Shown: one piece after another, positions 17,121 to 25,886 of the stretch
Layout of the letters: each line of letters opens with the position of its first letter
How positions within the stretch are numbered: the stretch's first letter is position 1
Assembly: GCA_963169195.1 (NCBI GenBank)
Contig: CAUJDN010000093.1
Coordinates: forward strand, 1-64,000
Direction of reading: 5' to 3'
Length of the DNA stretch: 64,000 nt
DNA from: Acidobacteriota bacterium
GTDB lineage: Bacteria; Acidobacteriota; Vicinamibacteria; Vicinamibacterales; UBA2999
Position numbers and translations under genes: made by a program
The notes under the pieces: generated by a model
Seen by the model: only the letters and a program-made list of their open reading frames with translations
What the model was told of the DNA's origin: nothing
Databases searched by the model: none

Positions 17121-18065
17121 TCATTGGCGCGTCAGATTGTATCCGCCGCGCGCCCGTACTGTGTGGTCCGCCTGCTTCGTCCGAATCTGGAGCGGGTGCC
17201 ATCCCGTGGCGGTCCCCGGCTCGAAGCCGATCAGGTACAGCTGGCGAAGCTCGTCGACGACGTCCTTCGCCGCCTTGCTCGTCGAGGCCGGGCCGCTGGC
17301 GTAGTAGAACGCCCCGCCGGTCCAGCGCGAGAGGTCCTCGACGGTGCCGATGTGGGACGGCGCCCGGAATCCCGCCTGCGGCGTCGCCCGATCCGAATTG
17401 GGATCGTCAATCGGCAGGACCGTCGCAATCACGTAAACGGGCACGTCAATCGAGGCCGCCACGCCCGACACCTGGGCCGGCGTCTTCGAGCTCGACGTGT
17501 CGATACCGTCGGTCAGCACCACCACGGCGCGCCGCGGGTGGTTGCGCCGGGCGACCCGATCGGCCGCCTCGGCAATCGCGTCGTGCAGTGAGGTGGCCCC
17601 GAACGGATCGACCTCCCCCAGCGCGCCGTTCAAAGCACGCGTATCGACCGTAAACGGGGCCACCTCGTGCAGCCGGCTGTCAAACGCGAACAGCGCGGCC
17701 TCGTCGCGACCCGGCTCCAGCCATGACAGGAGGTGATGGGCCGCAAACTTCGCAGCGGTGAATCGGGCGGCCACATCCATGCTGCCGCTGATGTCGAACA
17801 GGATGGCCAGGCTGATCGGCGCGCGGTCCGTGCGGAACTGGCTGATGATACGGCGCTCGCCGCGATCGATCACCTCGAAGTCCCGGGCCTGAAGGCCACT
17901 CACGAGCCGCCCCTTTCTGTCGCGGACCGTCGCACTCACCGTCACGAGGTCGACGCCCGACTTGAATACCGCCTGGCCCCCTTCCGGTTCTTGCGCCGGT
18001 GCCGGGGACGGCATTGATATCAGCCAGACACCCAGCATGCTTCCGGCGAGGAGGCGCCGCTGCAT
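17121..18065 (-). CDS. Secreted VWFA-domain protein of the acidobacterial VWFA-related family
   Basis: 314 residues from ATG 18065, which begins a signal peptide (M-Q-R-R-L-L-A-G, cleavage near A-P-A-Q). An N-terminal beta-rich segment has the family hallmark V-D-L-V-T-V-S-A-T-V-R-D-R-K-G and F-E-V-I-D-R-G. The VWA domain has an intact MIDAS: D-I-S-G-S-M, the Thr in G-A-T-S-L-H-D, and V-L-T-D-G-I-D. This architecture corresponds to the VWFA-related domain family, many copies of which occur in Acidobacteria; function is unknown, presumed protein-protein or matrix binding. The 5' region is AT-rich with a possible TTTACT -10 on the minus strand. Confidence 0.87.
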   Translation of the reverse strand: MQRRLLAGSMLGVWLISMPSPAPAQEPEGGQAVFKSGVDLVTVSATVRDRKGRLVSGLQARDFEVIDRGERRIISQFRTDRAPISLAILFDISGSMDVAARFTAAKFAAHHLLSWLEPGRDEAALFAFDSRLHEVAPFTVDTRALNGALGEVDPFGATSLHDAIAEAADRVARRNHPRRAVVVLTDGIDTSSSKTPAQVSGVAASIDVPVYVIATVLPIDDPNSDRATPQAGFRAPSHIGTVEDLSRWTGGAFYYASGPASTSKAAKDVVDELRQLYLIGFEPGTATGWHPLQIRTKQADHTVRARGGYNLTRQ

Positions 18066-18168
18066 GCCTGTCTGATATCCACGAACCGTGCCAAGCGAGT
18101 AAACTGTTGAAAATATTGCCATTGGCTGCTACCAGCATCCCGGGGGGAGCGTTCGGTCCTCATGTAAA

Positions 18169-18185
18169 CGTGTAGCTATTACACG
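18169..18185. promoter_or_regulatory. Inverted repeat CGTGTA-N5-TACACG
   Basis: A perfect six-base inverted repeat with a five-base centre, in the AT-rich divergent region between the VWA gene and the aminotransferase gene. Size and placement suit a dimeric repressor site; the protein is unknown. Confidence 0.3.
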
Positions 18186-18265
18186 ACGGCGTGGTGACCC
18201 TTCAATGCCCCTATCGGCTGCGGCACCCCTGCACCCTGCAACCCTGCACCCGCACCCCTGCTACC

Positions 18266-19483
18266 ATGTCCCAGATGTCCACCACTGCCCCTGTGACCGC
18301 TCCCATCCGGACGGCGAAGCGCGTCGATCGCTTCACCTACGCCATTCGCAATATCGTTGCCGAGGCCAAGAAAGTCGAGGCCGCCGGCAAGAAGGTCCGT
18401 TACCTCAACATCGGCGACCCCAACCAGTTCGGCTTCCTCACGCCCCCGCACCTCATCGAGGCCGTCGCAAAGGCCATGCGGGACGGTCACAACGGCTACA
18501 CCGCCTCACCGGGCATTCCCGAGGCGCGCGAGGCCGTCGCGGCCGACTTCACGAGCCGCGGCGTCGAGACGTCGCCGGACCGTGTCCTCATCACCTCGGG
18601 CACGTCCGAGGGCATCGAGCTGGCGCTGACGGGCATCGTGGACGAGGGCGAGGACGTCCTCGTGCCCGCACCCACCTACCCGCTGTACACGGCGGTGCTC
18701 GCCAAGATCGGCGCGACTCCGGTGTACTACCGGACGGATCACACCAACGCCTGGCAGCCGGACCTGGATCACATCCGCCGGGCCATCACGCCGAAGACGC
18801 GCGCGCTGGTGGTGATCGATCCGAACAACCCGACCGGCGCCATCTACTCGGATGAGACGCGCCTGGCGCTCATCGACATCGCCGAGCAGCACGGGCTGGT
18901 GATCCTGGCGGACGAGGTCTACGGCGACCTCGCGTACGACGGTCCCGTGCCGCCCATGGCGCGGCTCGCACCGGACGCAGCCATCATTTCCTACTCGAGC
19001 CTCTCGAAGGCGTACCTCGCACCCGGGTGGCGCGCCGGCTGGATGGCGGTGGGCCGTTCGCCACGGCTCGATCCCGCGCTGGCGGCCATCAAGAAGCTGG
19101 CGGATGGGCGCCTCTGCAGTCCGGGGCCCATGCAGTATGCGGTCACGGCCGCACTCACCGGCGACCGTTCACACCAGGACACGTTCCGCCGCGAGCTGCG
19201 CCTGCGGGCGGAGCTCACCACCGAGCGCTTGAACAGGATCCCCGGCATGTCGTGCGTCGCGCCGAAGGGCGCGTTCTACGCCATGCCGAAGATGACCCTG
19301 CCCCCGGGGAAGACCGACAAGGACTACGTCCTCGGCCTGCTCAAGGCCACGGGCATCCTCGTCGTGTACGGCTCGGGCTTCGGTACCGACGCCGCCGACG
19401 GGTTCTTCCGCGTCGTCTTCCTCGCGACCCCGGGTGAGCTGGGCGAGATCTTCGACGAGATGGCGGCCTATCGCTTCGCGTAG
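18266..19483 (+). CDS. Pyridoxal-phosphate aminotransferase class I/II (alanine/aspartate aminotransferase-like)
   Basis: 405 residues. The fold-type I signature is complete: N-N-P-T-G-A near 195, the D-E-V-Y-G-D-L loop, and the PLP Schiff-base lysine in S-S-L-S-K-A-Y-L-A-P-G-W-R (Lys248), with the phosphate-binding Arg after it. R-A-G-W and a C-terminal substrate Arg (F-F-R-V-V-F) are also present. It is closest in feel to AlaA/AlaT-type enzymes that move amino groups between alanine and 2-oxoglutarate. ATG 18266 is favoured; an ATG three codons later is equally possible. The upstream 40 bases contain short CCCTGCA repeats. Confidence 0.87.
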   Translation: MSQMSTTAPVTAPIRTAKRVDRFTYAIRNIVAEAKKVEAAGKKVRYLNIGDPNQFGFLTPPHLIEAVAKAMRDGHNGYTASPGIPEAREAVAADFTSRGVETSPDRVLITSGTSEGIELALTGIVDEGEDVLVPAPTYPLYTAVLAKIGATPVYYRTDHTNAWQPDLDHIRRAITPKTRALVVIDPNNPTGAIYSDETRLALIDIAEQHGLVILADEVYGDLAYDGPVPPMARLAPDAAIISYSSLSKAYLAPGWRAGWMAVGRSPRLDPALAAIKKLADGRLCSPGPMQYAVTAALTGDRSHQDTFRRELRLRAELTTERLNRIPGMSCVAPKGAFYAMPKMTLPPGKTDKDYVLGLLKATGILVVYGSGFGTDAADGFFRVVFLATPGELGEIFDEMAAYRFA

Positions 19484-19531
19484 CGGGCCCGGCACGGGAA
19501 CCGGGCAGTCCACGAGGCCGTAGTACTGCTC

Positions 19532-20725
19532 ATGCCTGCCCGGTCGAAGGCGCGGGATTTCCTCTCCACCTACACCCAGGACCTCAACGCCGAGGACCTG
19601 GGCAAGCTCTTCACGCGCGAGACCCCCGAGGCGTACCGCTTCTTTGCCCGCGGCGTGAACACGGCGGAGCTCGAGGGCCTGTCGTGGCACCGCCGCGGGA
19701 TGAAGTACATCCAGGCGTTCTTCCTGGCCTTCACCATGCGCCTGTCGCCGGCCAGGCGCGCCATCTACGGCCTGGCGCTCTTCACCTCCGTCATCGGCCT
19801 GTTCGAGCTGTTCCAGGGCTTCGGCATCCTCAGCGTCCGGCTCCCCATCGCGCTGTTCTTCGTGCGCTTCGGGATTCCGGGGCCGCTCTTCGCCGACGGC
19901 ACGCTGTGGCTGCTCACCGGCTTCCTGCTCCTGAACCTGCTGGTGCTGCTGGAGGTGGCGGACCGGCTGTCGCTCAAGCGCGACCTCGAAGTGGCGCGTG
20001 AGATCCAGAGGGCCATGCTCCCCGAGGGCACCTGGTCCGGCCCCGACGTCGAAGCGTTCGGCCTCACCCAGCCGGCCAACACCGTGGGCGGGGACTTCTA
20101 CGACATCCTGCCGCGGCCGGACGGCACGGTCCTCGTCGCCCTGGGCGACGTGGCGGGCAAGGCCAGTCCGGCGGCGCTCCTCATGGCGCTGCTGCTCGCG
20201 ATGCTCCGCACGCTCGTGGACGACAATCTCCCGCTGCCGGCCCTGGCCCGTCGCCTGAACACCCAGGTCACGCGGCACGCGCCGGCGTCCCGGTTCATCA
20301 CCCTGTTCCTGGCGTCCTACGATCCGGCGACCGGGCGGCTCCAATTCGTCAATGCGGGCCAGACCCCGCCTCTCCTCCGCCGGCAGGATGGCGCCATCGT
20401 CCGGCTCAACACCGGCGGCGTGGCCCTGGGGATGTTCGAGGGCTCCGAGTACGAGCAGGGCCACCTCGACCTGGGCCCGGGAGACGCGCTCGTGATGTAC
20501 AGCGACGGCATCACCGAGGCTGAGAGCCCGGACGGCACCCCGTTCGACGAGGCCGGGCTCGAGCGCACGCTGGCGCTCCACGCCGGGGCGTACGGGACAT
20601 CGGCCGCCGCCGAGCTGGGACGGGAGATCTTCCACGCCGTGGAGCGCCACCGGCGCGACCAGCGCCTGTCCGACGACCTCACCGTCCTCGTTTTGAGCCG
20701 TGCGACGAATTCGGTAGCCACATAG
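19532..20725 (+). CDS. Membrane-anchored PP2C/SpoIIE-type serine phosphatase (RsbU-like)
   Basis: 397 residues. Two hydrophobic helices lie at about 70-90 and 115-145, then a short coiled coil (L-K-R-D-L-E-V-A-R-E-I-Q-R-A-M-L-P) leads into the catalytic domain. Metal-binding motifs are G-G-D-F-Y-D near 188, G-D-V-A-G-K near 208 and S-D-G-I-T-E-A near 328, with D-D-L-T-V-L at the end. Such phosphatases dephosphorylate anti-sigma antagonists in partner-switching pathways. The membrane part lacks a recognisable sensor domain. It is transcribed after the aminotransferase gene with a 48-base gap and may be co-transcribed. Confidence 0.87.
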   Translation: MPARSKARDFLSTYTQDLNAEDLGKLFTRETPEAYRFFARGVNTAELEGLSWHRRGMKYIQAFFLAFTMRLSPARRAIYGLALFTSVIGLFELFQGFGILSVRLPIALFFVRFGIPGPLFADGTLWLLTGFLLLNLLVLLEVADRLSLKRDLEVAREIQRAMLPEGTWSGPDVEAFGLTQPANTVGGDFYDILPRPDGTVLVALGDVAGKASPAALLMALLLAMLRTLVDDNLPLPALARRLNTQVTRHAPASRFITLFLASYDPATGRLQFVNAGQTPPLLRRQDGAIVRLNTGGVALGMFEGSEYEQGHLDLGPGDALVMYSDGITEAESPDGTPFDEAGLERTLALHAGAYGTSAAAELGREIFHAVERHRRDQRLSDDLTVLVLSRATNSVAT

Positions 20726-20749
20726 GCGGGTCTGGCGTCTAATTTCCAT

Positions 20750-23527
20750 ATGCGAGGGTCGCTGTTCCTCTGCCTCGCGTTCCTGCTGTCCGTTCGACTG
20801 GCGGCCGCGCAGACCGAGCCGCTGAGCGCTGAGGATCTGTCCATTCAGGTCTTCCTGCAGGAGGTCGAGACCGCCATTTCCGCCATGGACCGGCAGCGGT
20901 GGACCGAATTGCTGTCGACCAACGCCGACCGGGAGCAGGCTCTCGAGTTCTTCGATGCGATGGTGCCGCAGGGCATCACGCGCGTGGTAGTCAAGGAACG
21001 CGCGCGGGCGGAGCTGCTCGGCACCCTGCCCGGGGACGGCTACAGCCTCGTCACCGAGGTGTTCATGGAAACCGGCCCGCGCGGCCGGATCGCCACCTGG
21101 AACCTGGATATCCGCAAGCCGCGCGGCGAGGTCGAGGATCGGCAACCCTGGCGGATCGTCGCGCAGGACCGGCTGTCGTCCATCGAAGGGCTGCACCGGC
21201 TCGTGCTCCACCCCGACAAGCAGTTCGCGGCCCGGAACCTCGTCGTCCGGTCGGTGGACTTCGAGGTGCGCCTCCCCGCGGGCCAGGTGTTCGTGGCCGA
21301 AACGCCCGAAGGGGTGACCGCCCTCGTGCTGCTGGGCGACGGCACCATCGTCTTCTCGCCGGCGCCGAAGGTGGAGCGCGGACAGGTGCGCATCTTCGCG
21401 GGCAGCGAGACGCTCGACGCCGCGTTCACGACGGCGCTGGTCCGCATCAGCCCGTTCGAGTACCGCATGCTCGTGGCCGAGTCGTCGCTGGTGCCGATGG
21501 AGGCCGTCGACAACCGGGTGTTCCGCCGCGCGCAGCAGGTCTTCGAGGACGACATCGCCAACTCCTTCACGCTGGATCTGAGCGATCTCAGCCGCGACAC
21601 CTGGTCGCTGCTCCCGCAACCGGGCGACTTCGTCGCCGAGGTGCGGACTCGCCGGTTCGGCAAGCTCACCTACGCACGCTCCACCGGCGAGGCCGAGGAC
21701 GTGTCGCTGTTCCAGCGGGGACGGAAGCGCAACATCGCCATCTACGCATCCGAGGAGAAGCTCGCCAGCCGGGGTGAGTTCTACAACGAGGACGACCTGG
21801 TCGAGTACGACGTGCTCGACTACACGGTGGACAGCACGTTCTCCCCGGAGCGCGACTGGCTCGAGGGGAGCACGAGGGTGCGGCTTCGCGTGAGGGCGTT
21901 CGCGCTGTCCGCCATCCAGATGAAGCTGGCCGATGCGCTCACCGTGAACTCCGTGGTGAGCGAGCAGTTCGGGCGGCTCCTCTTCCTCCGCGTTCGCAAC
22001 CAGAACGGCATCGTCGTCAACCTGCCGGCGCCGGTGGCGCGCGACTTCCAGCTCACGCTCACCGTCAGCTACCAGGGCCGGCTGCCCCGCCAGGGCATCA
22101 ACGAGGACTCGGTGGAGGTGGCGCCGGACCAGCAGGGCCCTGGCCGCGCGCGGTCGTTCGATCAGCCCGACGAGGCCCTGCCCCTCATGGCCCCCGAGCC
22201 GAACTGGCTGTTCAGCAACCGCGCGCAGTGGTATCCCCAGCCCTCGGTCACCGACTACGCCACGGCCACGATGCGCATCACGGTGCCCTCGGAGTACGCG
22301 GTGGTCGCCAGCGGGGTGCAGGCGTCGGGCTCGCCGGTCACCGTCGGCGCCGGACCCAACGGCCAGGGGGGCCGATCGCTCTACGCGTTCACCGCCACCC
22401 AGCCCGTGCGGTACCTCAGCATGGTCGTGAGCCGGATGTCGCGGGCCGACGCGGCAACCGTGGCCCTGGACATCCTCCCGCCGAAGGATCTCAAGCCACG
22501 GGGCACGAACGGCGGCGCGGTCCAGCCGGTCCCGGCGGTGCCTTCGGTGGGGTCGCGCAACACGGTGGAGCTCGCCATTGAAGCCAACCGCCGCCAGGAA
22601 GGTCGCGGCCGGAATGCGCTGCCCATCGTGGCCGAAGGCCTGCGCTTCTACGCCGCGATGATGGGGGACGTCCCCTACGACTCGCTGACGGTGGCGATGG
22701 TGGAGCACGAGCTGCCGGGCGGCCATGCGCCCGGGTATGTCGCCGTCATCAACAACCCGCTGCCCACGTCGCCGTTCTCCTGGAGGAACGATCCGGCACA
22801 CTTCTCCGGCTTCCCGGAGTTCTTCCTCGCGCACGAGCTGGCGCATCAGTGGTTCGGCCAGGCGGTCGGATGGAAGAACTACCACGAGCAGTGGCTGAGC
22901 GAGGGTGTCGCACAGTATCTGGCGGCGCTCTTTGCCCGCGAGCAGCGGGGCGAGGCCACGTTCCGCGCCATCCTCAAGCAGTTCCGCCGCTGGGGCCTGG
23001 AGGAATCGGATGAAGGCCCGATCTTCCTCGGGTACCGCCTCGGGCACATCAAGGGCGAGCCGCGCGTCTTCCGCGCGCTGGTCTACAACAAGGGCGCCGC
23101 GGTGCTGCACATGCTCCGCCGGCTGGTGGGCGACGATGCGTTCTTCCGGGGCTTGCGGCGGTATTACCGCGAGAACCGGTTCCGCAAGGCCGGGACCGAC
23201 GATCTCCGGAAGGCCATGGAAACCGAGAGCGGCCGCGACCTGTCGCGCTTCTTCACCCGGTGGGTCTTCGACGCCGGCATTCCCCGCCTCCGCTATGCCA
23301 CGACGGTCTCGTCCGACGAGGTGACGGTGCGGATCGAGCAGCCGGGCGACGTCTACGACGTGCCGGTGACCGTCACGATCCAGCACGCCGATGGTCGCGT
23401 GACCGAGGAAGTCGTGCTGGCAACCGACGCGGTGACCGAGGCGCGCATTCCCGTCTCCGGGAGCGTCCGCACGGTCGAGCTGAACCAGGACGACGCGGCC
23501 CTGGCCTACTTCGAGCAGGCACGCTAG
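20750..23527 (+). CDS. M1-family (aminopeptidase N-like) zinc peptidase, secreted
   Basis: 925 residues with a signal peptide (M-R-G-S-L-F-L, cleavage near A-A-A-Q). The gluzincin motif is complete: H695-E-L-A-H699, 18 residues, then Glu718 in W-L-S-E-G-V-A-Q-Y-L. The exopeptidase GAMEN-like element is not clear; the equivalent position reads V-E-H-E-L-P-G-G-H, so aminopeptidase specificity is uncertain. The N-terminal 350 residues are a beta-rich extra domain with no recognised family, longer than in E. coli PepN. It probably degrades peptides in the periplasm or outside. It starts 24 bases after the phosphatase gene, so co-transcription is likely. Confidence 0.87.
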   Translation: MRGSLFLCLAFLLSVRLAAAQTEPLSAEDLSIQVFLQEVETAISAMDRQRWTELLSTNADREQALEFFDAMVPQGITRVVVKERARAELLGTLPGDGYSLVTEVFMETGPRGRIATWNLDIRKPRGEVEDRQPWRIVAQDRLSSIEGLHRLVLHPDKQFAARNLVVRSVDFEVRLPAGQVFVAETPEGVTALVLLGDGTIVFSPAPKVERGQVRIFAGSETLDAAFTTALVRISPFEYRMLVAESSLVPMEAVDNRVFRRAQQVFEDDIANSFTLDLSDLSRDTWSLLPQPGDFVAEVRTRRFGKLTYARSTGEAEDVSLFQRGRKRNIAIYASEEKLASRGEFYNEDDLVEYDVLDYTVDSTFSPERDWLEGSTRVRLRVRAFALSAIQMKLADALTVNSVVSEQFGRLLFLRVRNQNGIVVNLPAPVARDFQLTLTVSYQGRLPRQGINEDSVEVAPDQQGPGRARSFDQPDEALPLMAPEPNWLFSNRAQWYPQPSVTDYATATMRITVPSEYAVVASGVQASGSPVTVGAGPNGQGGRSLYAFTATQPVRYLSMVVSRMSRADAATVALDILPPKDLKPRGTNGGAVQPVPAVPSVGSRNTVELAIEANRRQEGRGRNALPIVAEGLRFYAAMMGDVPYDSLTVAMVEHELPGGHAPGYVAVINNPLPTSPFSWRNDPAHFSGFPEFFLAHELAHQWFGQAVGWKNYHEQWLSEGVAQYLAALFAREQRGEATFRAILKQFRRWGLEESDEGPIFLGYRLGHIKGEPRVFRALVYNKGAAVLHMLRRLVGDDAFFRGLRRYYRENRFRKAGTDDLRKAMETESGRDLSRFFTRWVFDAGIPRLRYATTVSSDEVTVRIEQPGDVYDVPVTVTIQHADGRVTEEVVLATDAVTEARIPVSGSVRTVELNQDDAALAYFEQAR

Positions 23528-23581
23528 CAACCCGTGGCGCCTGTGGCTCTCGTCGGCCCGCAACCACGGGTGCCGGGCGCC

Positions 23582-23983
23582 TCAGGGCAGGTAGATCGCC
23601 GTCACCCGCCGCTCCTTCCCCGCCTCGGTCCGGTCCAGCACCACCCAGAAGCGCGTGCCGCCCGCACGGCAGGGCAGGATGAGCCGCTGGTCGATGACGC
23701 CGGCCTCCGCGATGGCGGGGCCGGCCGTCCACCGCGCCACGCCGCTGCCCTGCAGGTCGCGCTCGCCCATCCCGGGGCGGATCTCGGTGCCATCGAGCAG
23801 CAGGAGGAACGGCACGCTTTCCGCGCCCGGGGGCACCCCGGACGGCAGGGCAGGCAGGGCCGACTCGACCAGCGTGACAGTCGAGGACATCTGCGGGAGC
23901 CACCGCTCGACGTACGGGACTCCCACCCAGGCGGCGCCGCCAAGGACGCCAAGCGCGACCACCCATTCGGCAAAGGACCGCAT
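23582..23983 (-). CDS. Small membrane-anchored protein of unknown function
   Basis: 133 residues. Residues 5-25 are a hydrophobic segment (W-V-V-A-L-G-V-L-G-G-A-A-W), followed by a periplasm-facing-looking domain with alternating polar and hydrophobic residues and one Cys near 103. No family is recognised. It is divergent from nuoG and convergent with the M1 peptidase gene. Coding potential is supported only by the plausible membrane anchor and the absence of a competing frame. Confidence 0.5.
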   Translation of the reverse strand: MRSFAEWVVALGVLGGAAWVGVPYVERWLPQMSSTVTLVESALPALPSGVPPGAESVPFLLLLDGTEIRPGMGERDLQGSGVARWTAGPAIAEAGVIDQRLILPCRAGGTRFWVVLDRTEAGKERRVTAIYLP

Positions 23984-24015
23984 CGGGGCTCCTGCGCGTG
24001 CTGTCGCCCCTGAAG

Positions 24016-24021
24016 TATCAT
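24016..24021 (+). promoter_or_regulatory. Candidate -10 (TATCAT) for nuoG
   Basis: TATCAT ends 6 bases before the GTG at 24028. This favours that GTG over the in-frame GTG at 23998, which would lie upstream of the -10. Confidence 0.35.
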
Positions 24022-24027
24022 TTTCGA

Positions 24028-25860
24028 GTGGAAAAAGTCACGCTGACCATCGATGGGCGCCAGGTGTCGGTGCCGAAGGGCACGACCGTCCTGCAGGCCG
24101 CCATCGAAGCCGGAATCCCGATTCCCTTCTACTGCTACCACCCCGGGCTGGGCATCGACGCGTCGTGCCGCGTCTGCCTCGTGAAGATCGACAAGATGCC
24201 CAAGCTGCAGACGTCGTGCTCGACCCCGGTGGCCGAGGGCATGGTGGTGCACACGAAGGACCCCGAGGCGGTGGAAGGCCGGGCCGGCGTGTTCGAGTTC
24301 CTCCTCATCAACCACCCCCTCGATTGCCCGGTGTGCGACAAGGGCGGCGAGTGCCCGTTGCAGGACTACTCGTACAGGTTCGGCAACGCCGAGAGCCGCA
24401 TGGACTTCCCGCGGCGCACCTTCGATGGCGAAGGCGTGAAGGCCGACGTGGACTTCGGCCCGACGCTGATGCTCAACCGCAACCGCTGCATCATGTGCAC
24501 GCGGTGCGAGCGCTTCATGCGCGAGGTGGACGGCGACGCGCAGATCGGCGTCATCAACCGCGGCAACGGCAGCGAGATTGCCACCTTCGACGATCAGGGC
24601 ATTCACTCGCTCCTGTCGGGCAACCTGATGGACGTGTGTCCGGTGGGCGCGATCACCACGAAGCAGTACCGCTTCCGGTCGCGGCCGTGGGACAACCCGC
24701 ACGCCGTGGACACCACGTGCACGCTCTGCTCGAAGGGCTGCGCCACGACGGCCTGGCTCAAGGCCAAGCCCGAGTGGGCGAAGGGATCGCGCCTCGTGCG
24801 CATCACGCCCCGCTACAACCCCGCCGTGAACGACTACTGGATGTGCGACATCGGCCGTTTCCAGTATCTCTGGGTGGAGGGCGACGATCGCCTGCGCCGC
24901 CCGCTGCTGCTCGCGAAGGACGGCCTGCAGCAGGCGGTCACGTGGAAGGACGCGCTGCTCAAGGTGCGCGACCTGCTGAACGCGGCCGGCAGAAACGACC
25001 CGGGCTCGGTGCGCATGCTGGCCTCGGCGCACGCCTCCCACGAGGAGCTGTTCCTGCTGAAGCGCCTCGCCGTGGACATGAAGGGTGCGGACGGCGTCGC
25101 CCACGTGCACGTGGCCTGGAAGCGCAGCGAGAAGCAGCAGCCCTCCGGGACGAAGTTCCACGTCCCGGCCACCGACGCCCCGAATGTGTCCGGGGCGCGC
25201 GCGCTCGGGCTCCGCGTGGGCGCGGGCCTCGAGGGCGAGGCCGATCTCTCGGACCTGAGGGCGGCCGTCGACCAGGGCCGGGTATCGGTCCTGTACGTGA
25301 TGGATCCGGGACCGGACGGTTCGATGGGTGACGTGCAATGGCTCGTCGAGGCGCGCAGGACCGGACGACTGCCGGTGGTGATCTATCACGGCGTGCTGGC
25401 GACGGCGCTCTCGAAGGTGGCCGACGTGGTGCTGCCGGGTGCGGCCTGGGTCGAGAAGGACGCCACGTACACGAATGACCAGGGCCACGTGCAGGCCGTA
25501 TCGCGCGCGATCAATCCTCCGGGGGAGGCCGTGGACGACTGGCAGATCCTCACCAGCGTGGCCGCCGCGCTCGGCCTGCCGTACACGTACACCTCGTCGC
25601 AGCAGGTGCGCGTCGATGCGGCCGCGGCCCTGGCCGATCGGTCCGCCTACGCCGGGCTCGGCGACCTGGCGTTCAACAGACCCGTGACCGCGGAGAACTG
25701 GCTGCAGGCCAGCAATCCCATGGAACGGATGAAGTGGCACGACATGTTCGAGGACCTGCCGCCGGTGAAGGGCCACAACGTGCAGATGGAGCAGGCCCCC
25801 GCGCCCACGGTGATTCCCCTGAAGCTGGTGACCAACGAAATCTCGCGCGCGTCGGAGTAG
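24028..25860 (+). CDS. nuoG: NADH-quinone oxidoreductase subunit G (complex I peripheral arm)
   Basis: 610 residues. An N-terminal [2Fe-2S] ferredoxin domain has its Cys ligands in C-Y-H-P-G and C-R-V-C; then comes the His-Cys3 [4Fe-4S] motif H-P-L-D-C-P-V-C-D-K-G-G-E-C, a C-I-M-C-T-R-C plus C-P-V-G [4Fe-4S] site, and a further C-T-L-C-S-K-G-C with a distant M-C-D. The C-terminal part is a molybdopterin-oxidoreductase-like domain without cofactor function in complex I. The protein passes electrons from NADH toward quinone at the inner membrane. It is shorter than E. coli NuoG, and no other nuo genes are nearby, so it is an isolated copy or a scattered complex I gene. Confidence 0.87.
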   Translation: MEKVTLTIDGRQVSVPKGTTVLQAAIEAGIPIPFYCYHPGLGIDASCRVCLVKIDKMPKLQTSCSTPVAEGMVVHTKDPEAVEGRAGVFEFLLINHPLDCPVCDKGGECPLQDYSYRFGNAESRMDFPRRTFDGEGVKADVDFGPTLMLNRNRCIMCTRCERFMREVDGDAQIGVINRGNGSEIATFDDQGIHSLLSGNLMDVCPVGAITTKQYRFRSRPWDNPHAVDTTCTLCSKGCATTAWLKAKPEWAKGSRLVRITPRYNPAVNDYWMCDIGRFQYLWVEGDDRLRRPLLLAKDGLQQAVTWKDALLKVRDLLNAAGRNDPGSVRMLASAHASHEELFLLKRLAVDMKGADGVAHVHVAWKRSEKQQPSGTKFHVPATDAPNVSGARALGLRVGAGLEGEADLSDLRAAVDQGRVSVLYVMDPGPDGSMGDVQWLVEARRTGRLPVVIYHGVLATALSKVADVVLPGAAWVEKDATYTNDQGHVQAVSRAINPPGEAVDDWQILTSVAAALGLPYTYTSSQQVRVDAAAALADRSAYAGLGDLAFNRPVTAENWLQASNPMERMKWHDMFEDLPPVKGHNVQMEQAPAPTVIPLKLVTNEISRASE

Positions 25861-25886
25861 CCCCGGCCGGCAATCCTGAGCCCGCG

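Noticed and set aside
19169-23563. A 1464-codon open frame on the minus strand opposite the aminotransferase, phosphatase and M1 peptidase genes.
   Set aside because: It is antisense to three clearly recognisable genes, has His/Arg/Gly-biased composition typical of GC-rich shadow frames and no recognisable motif.
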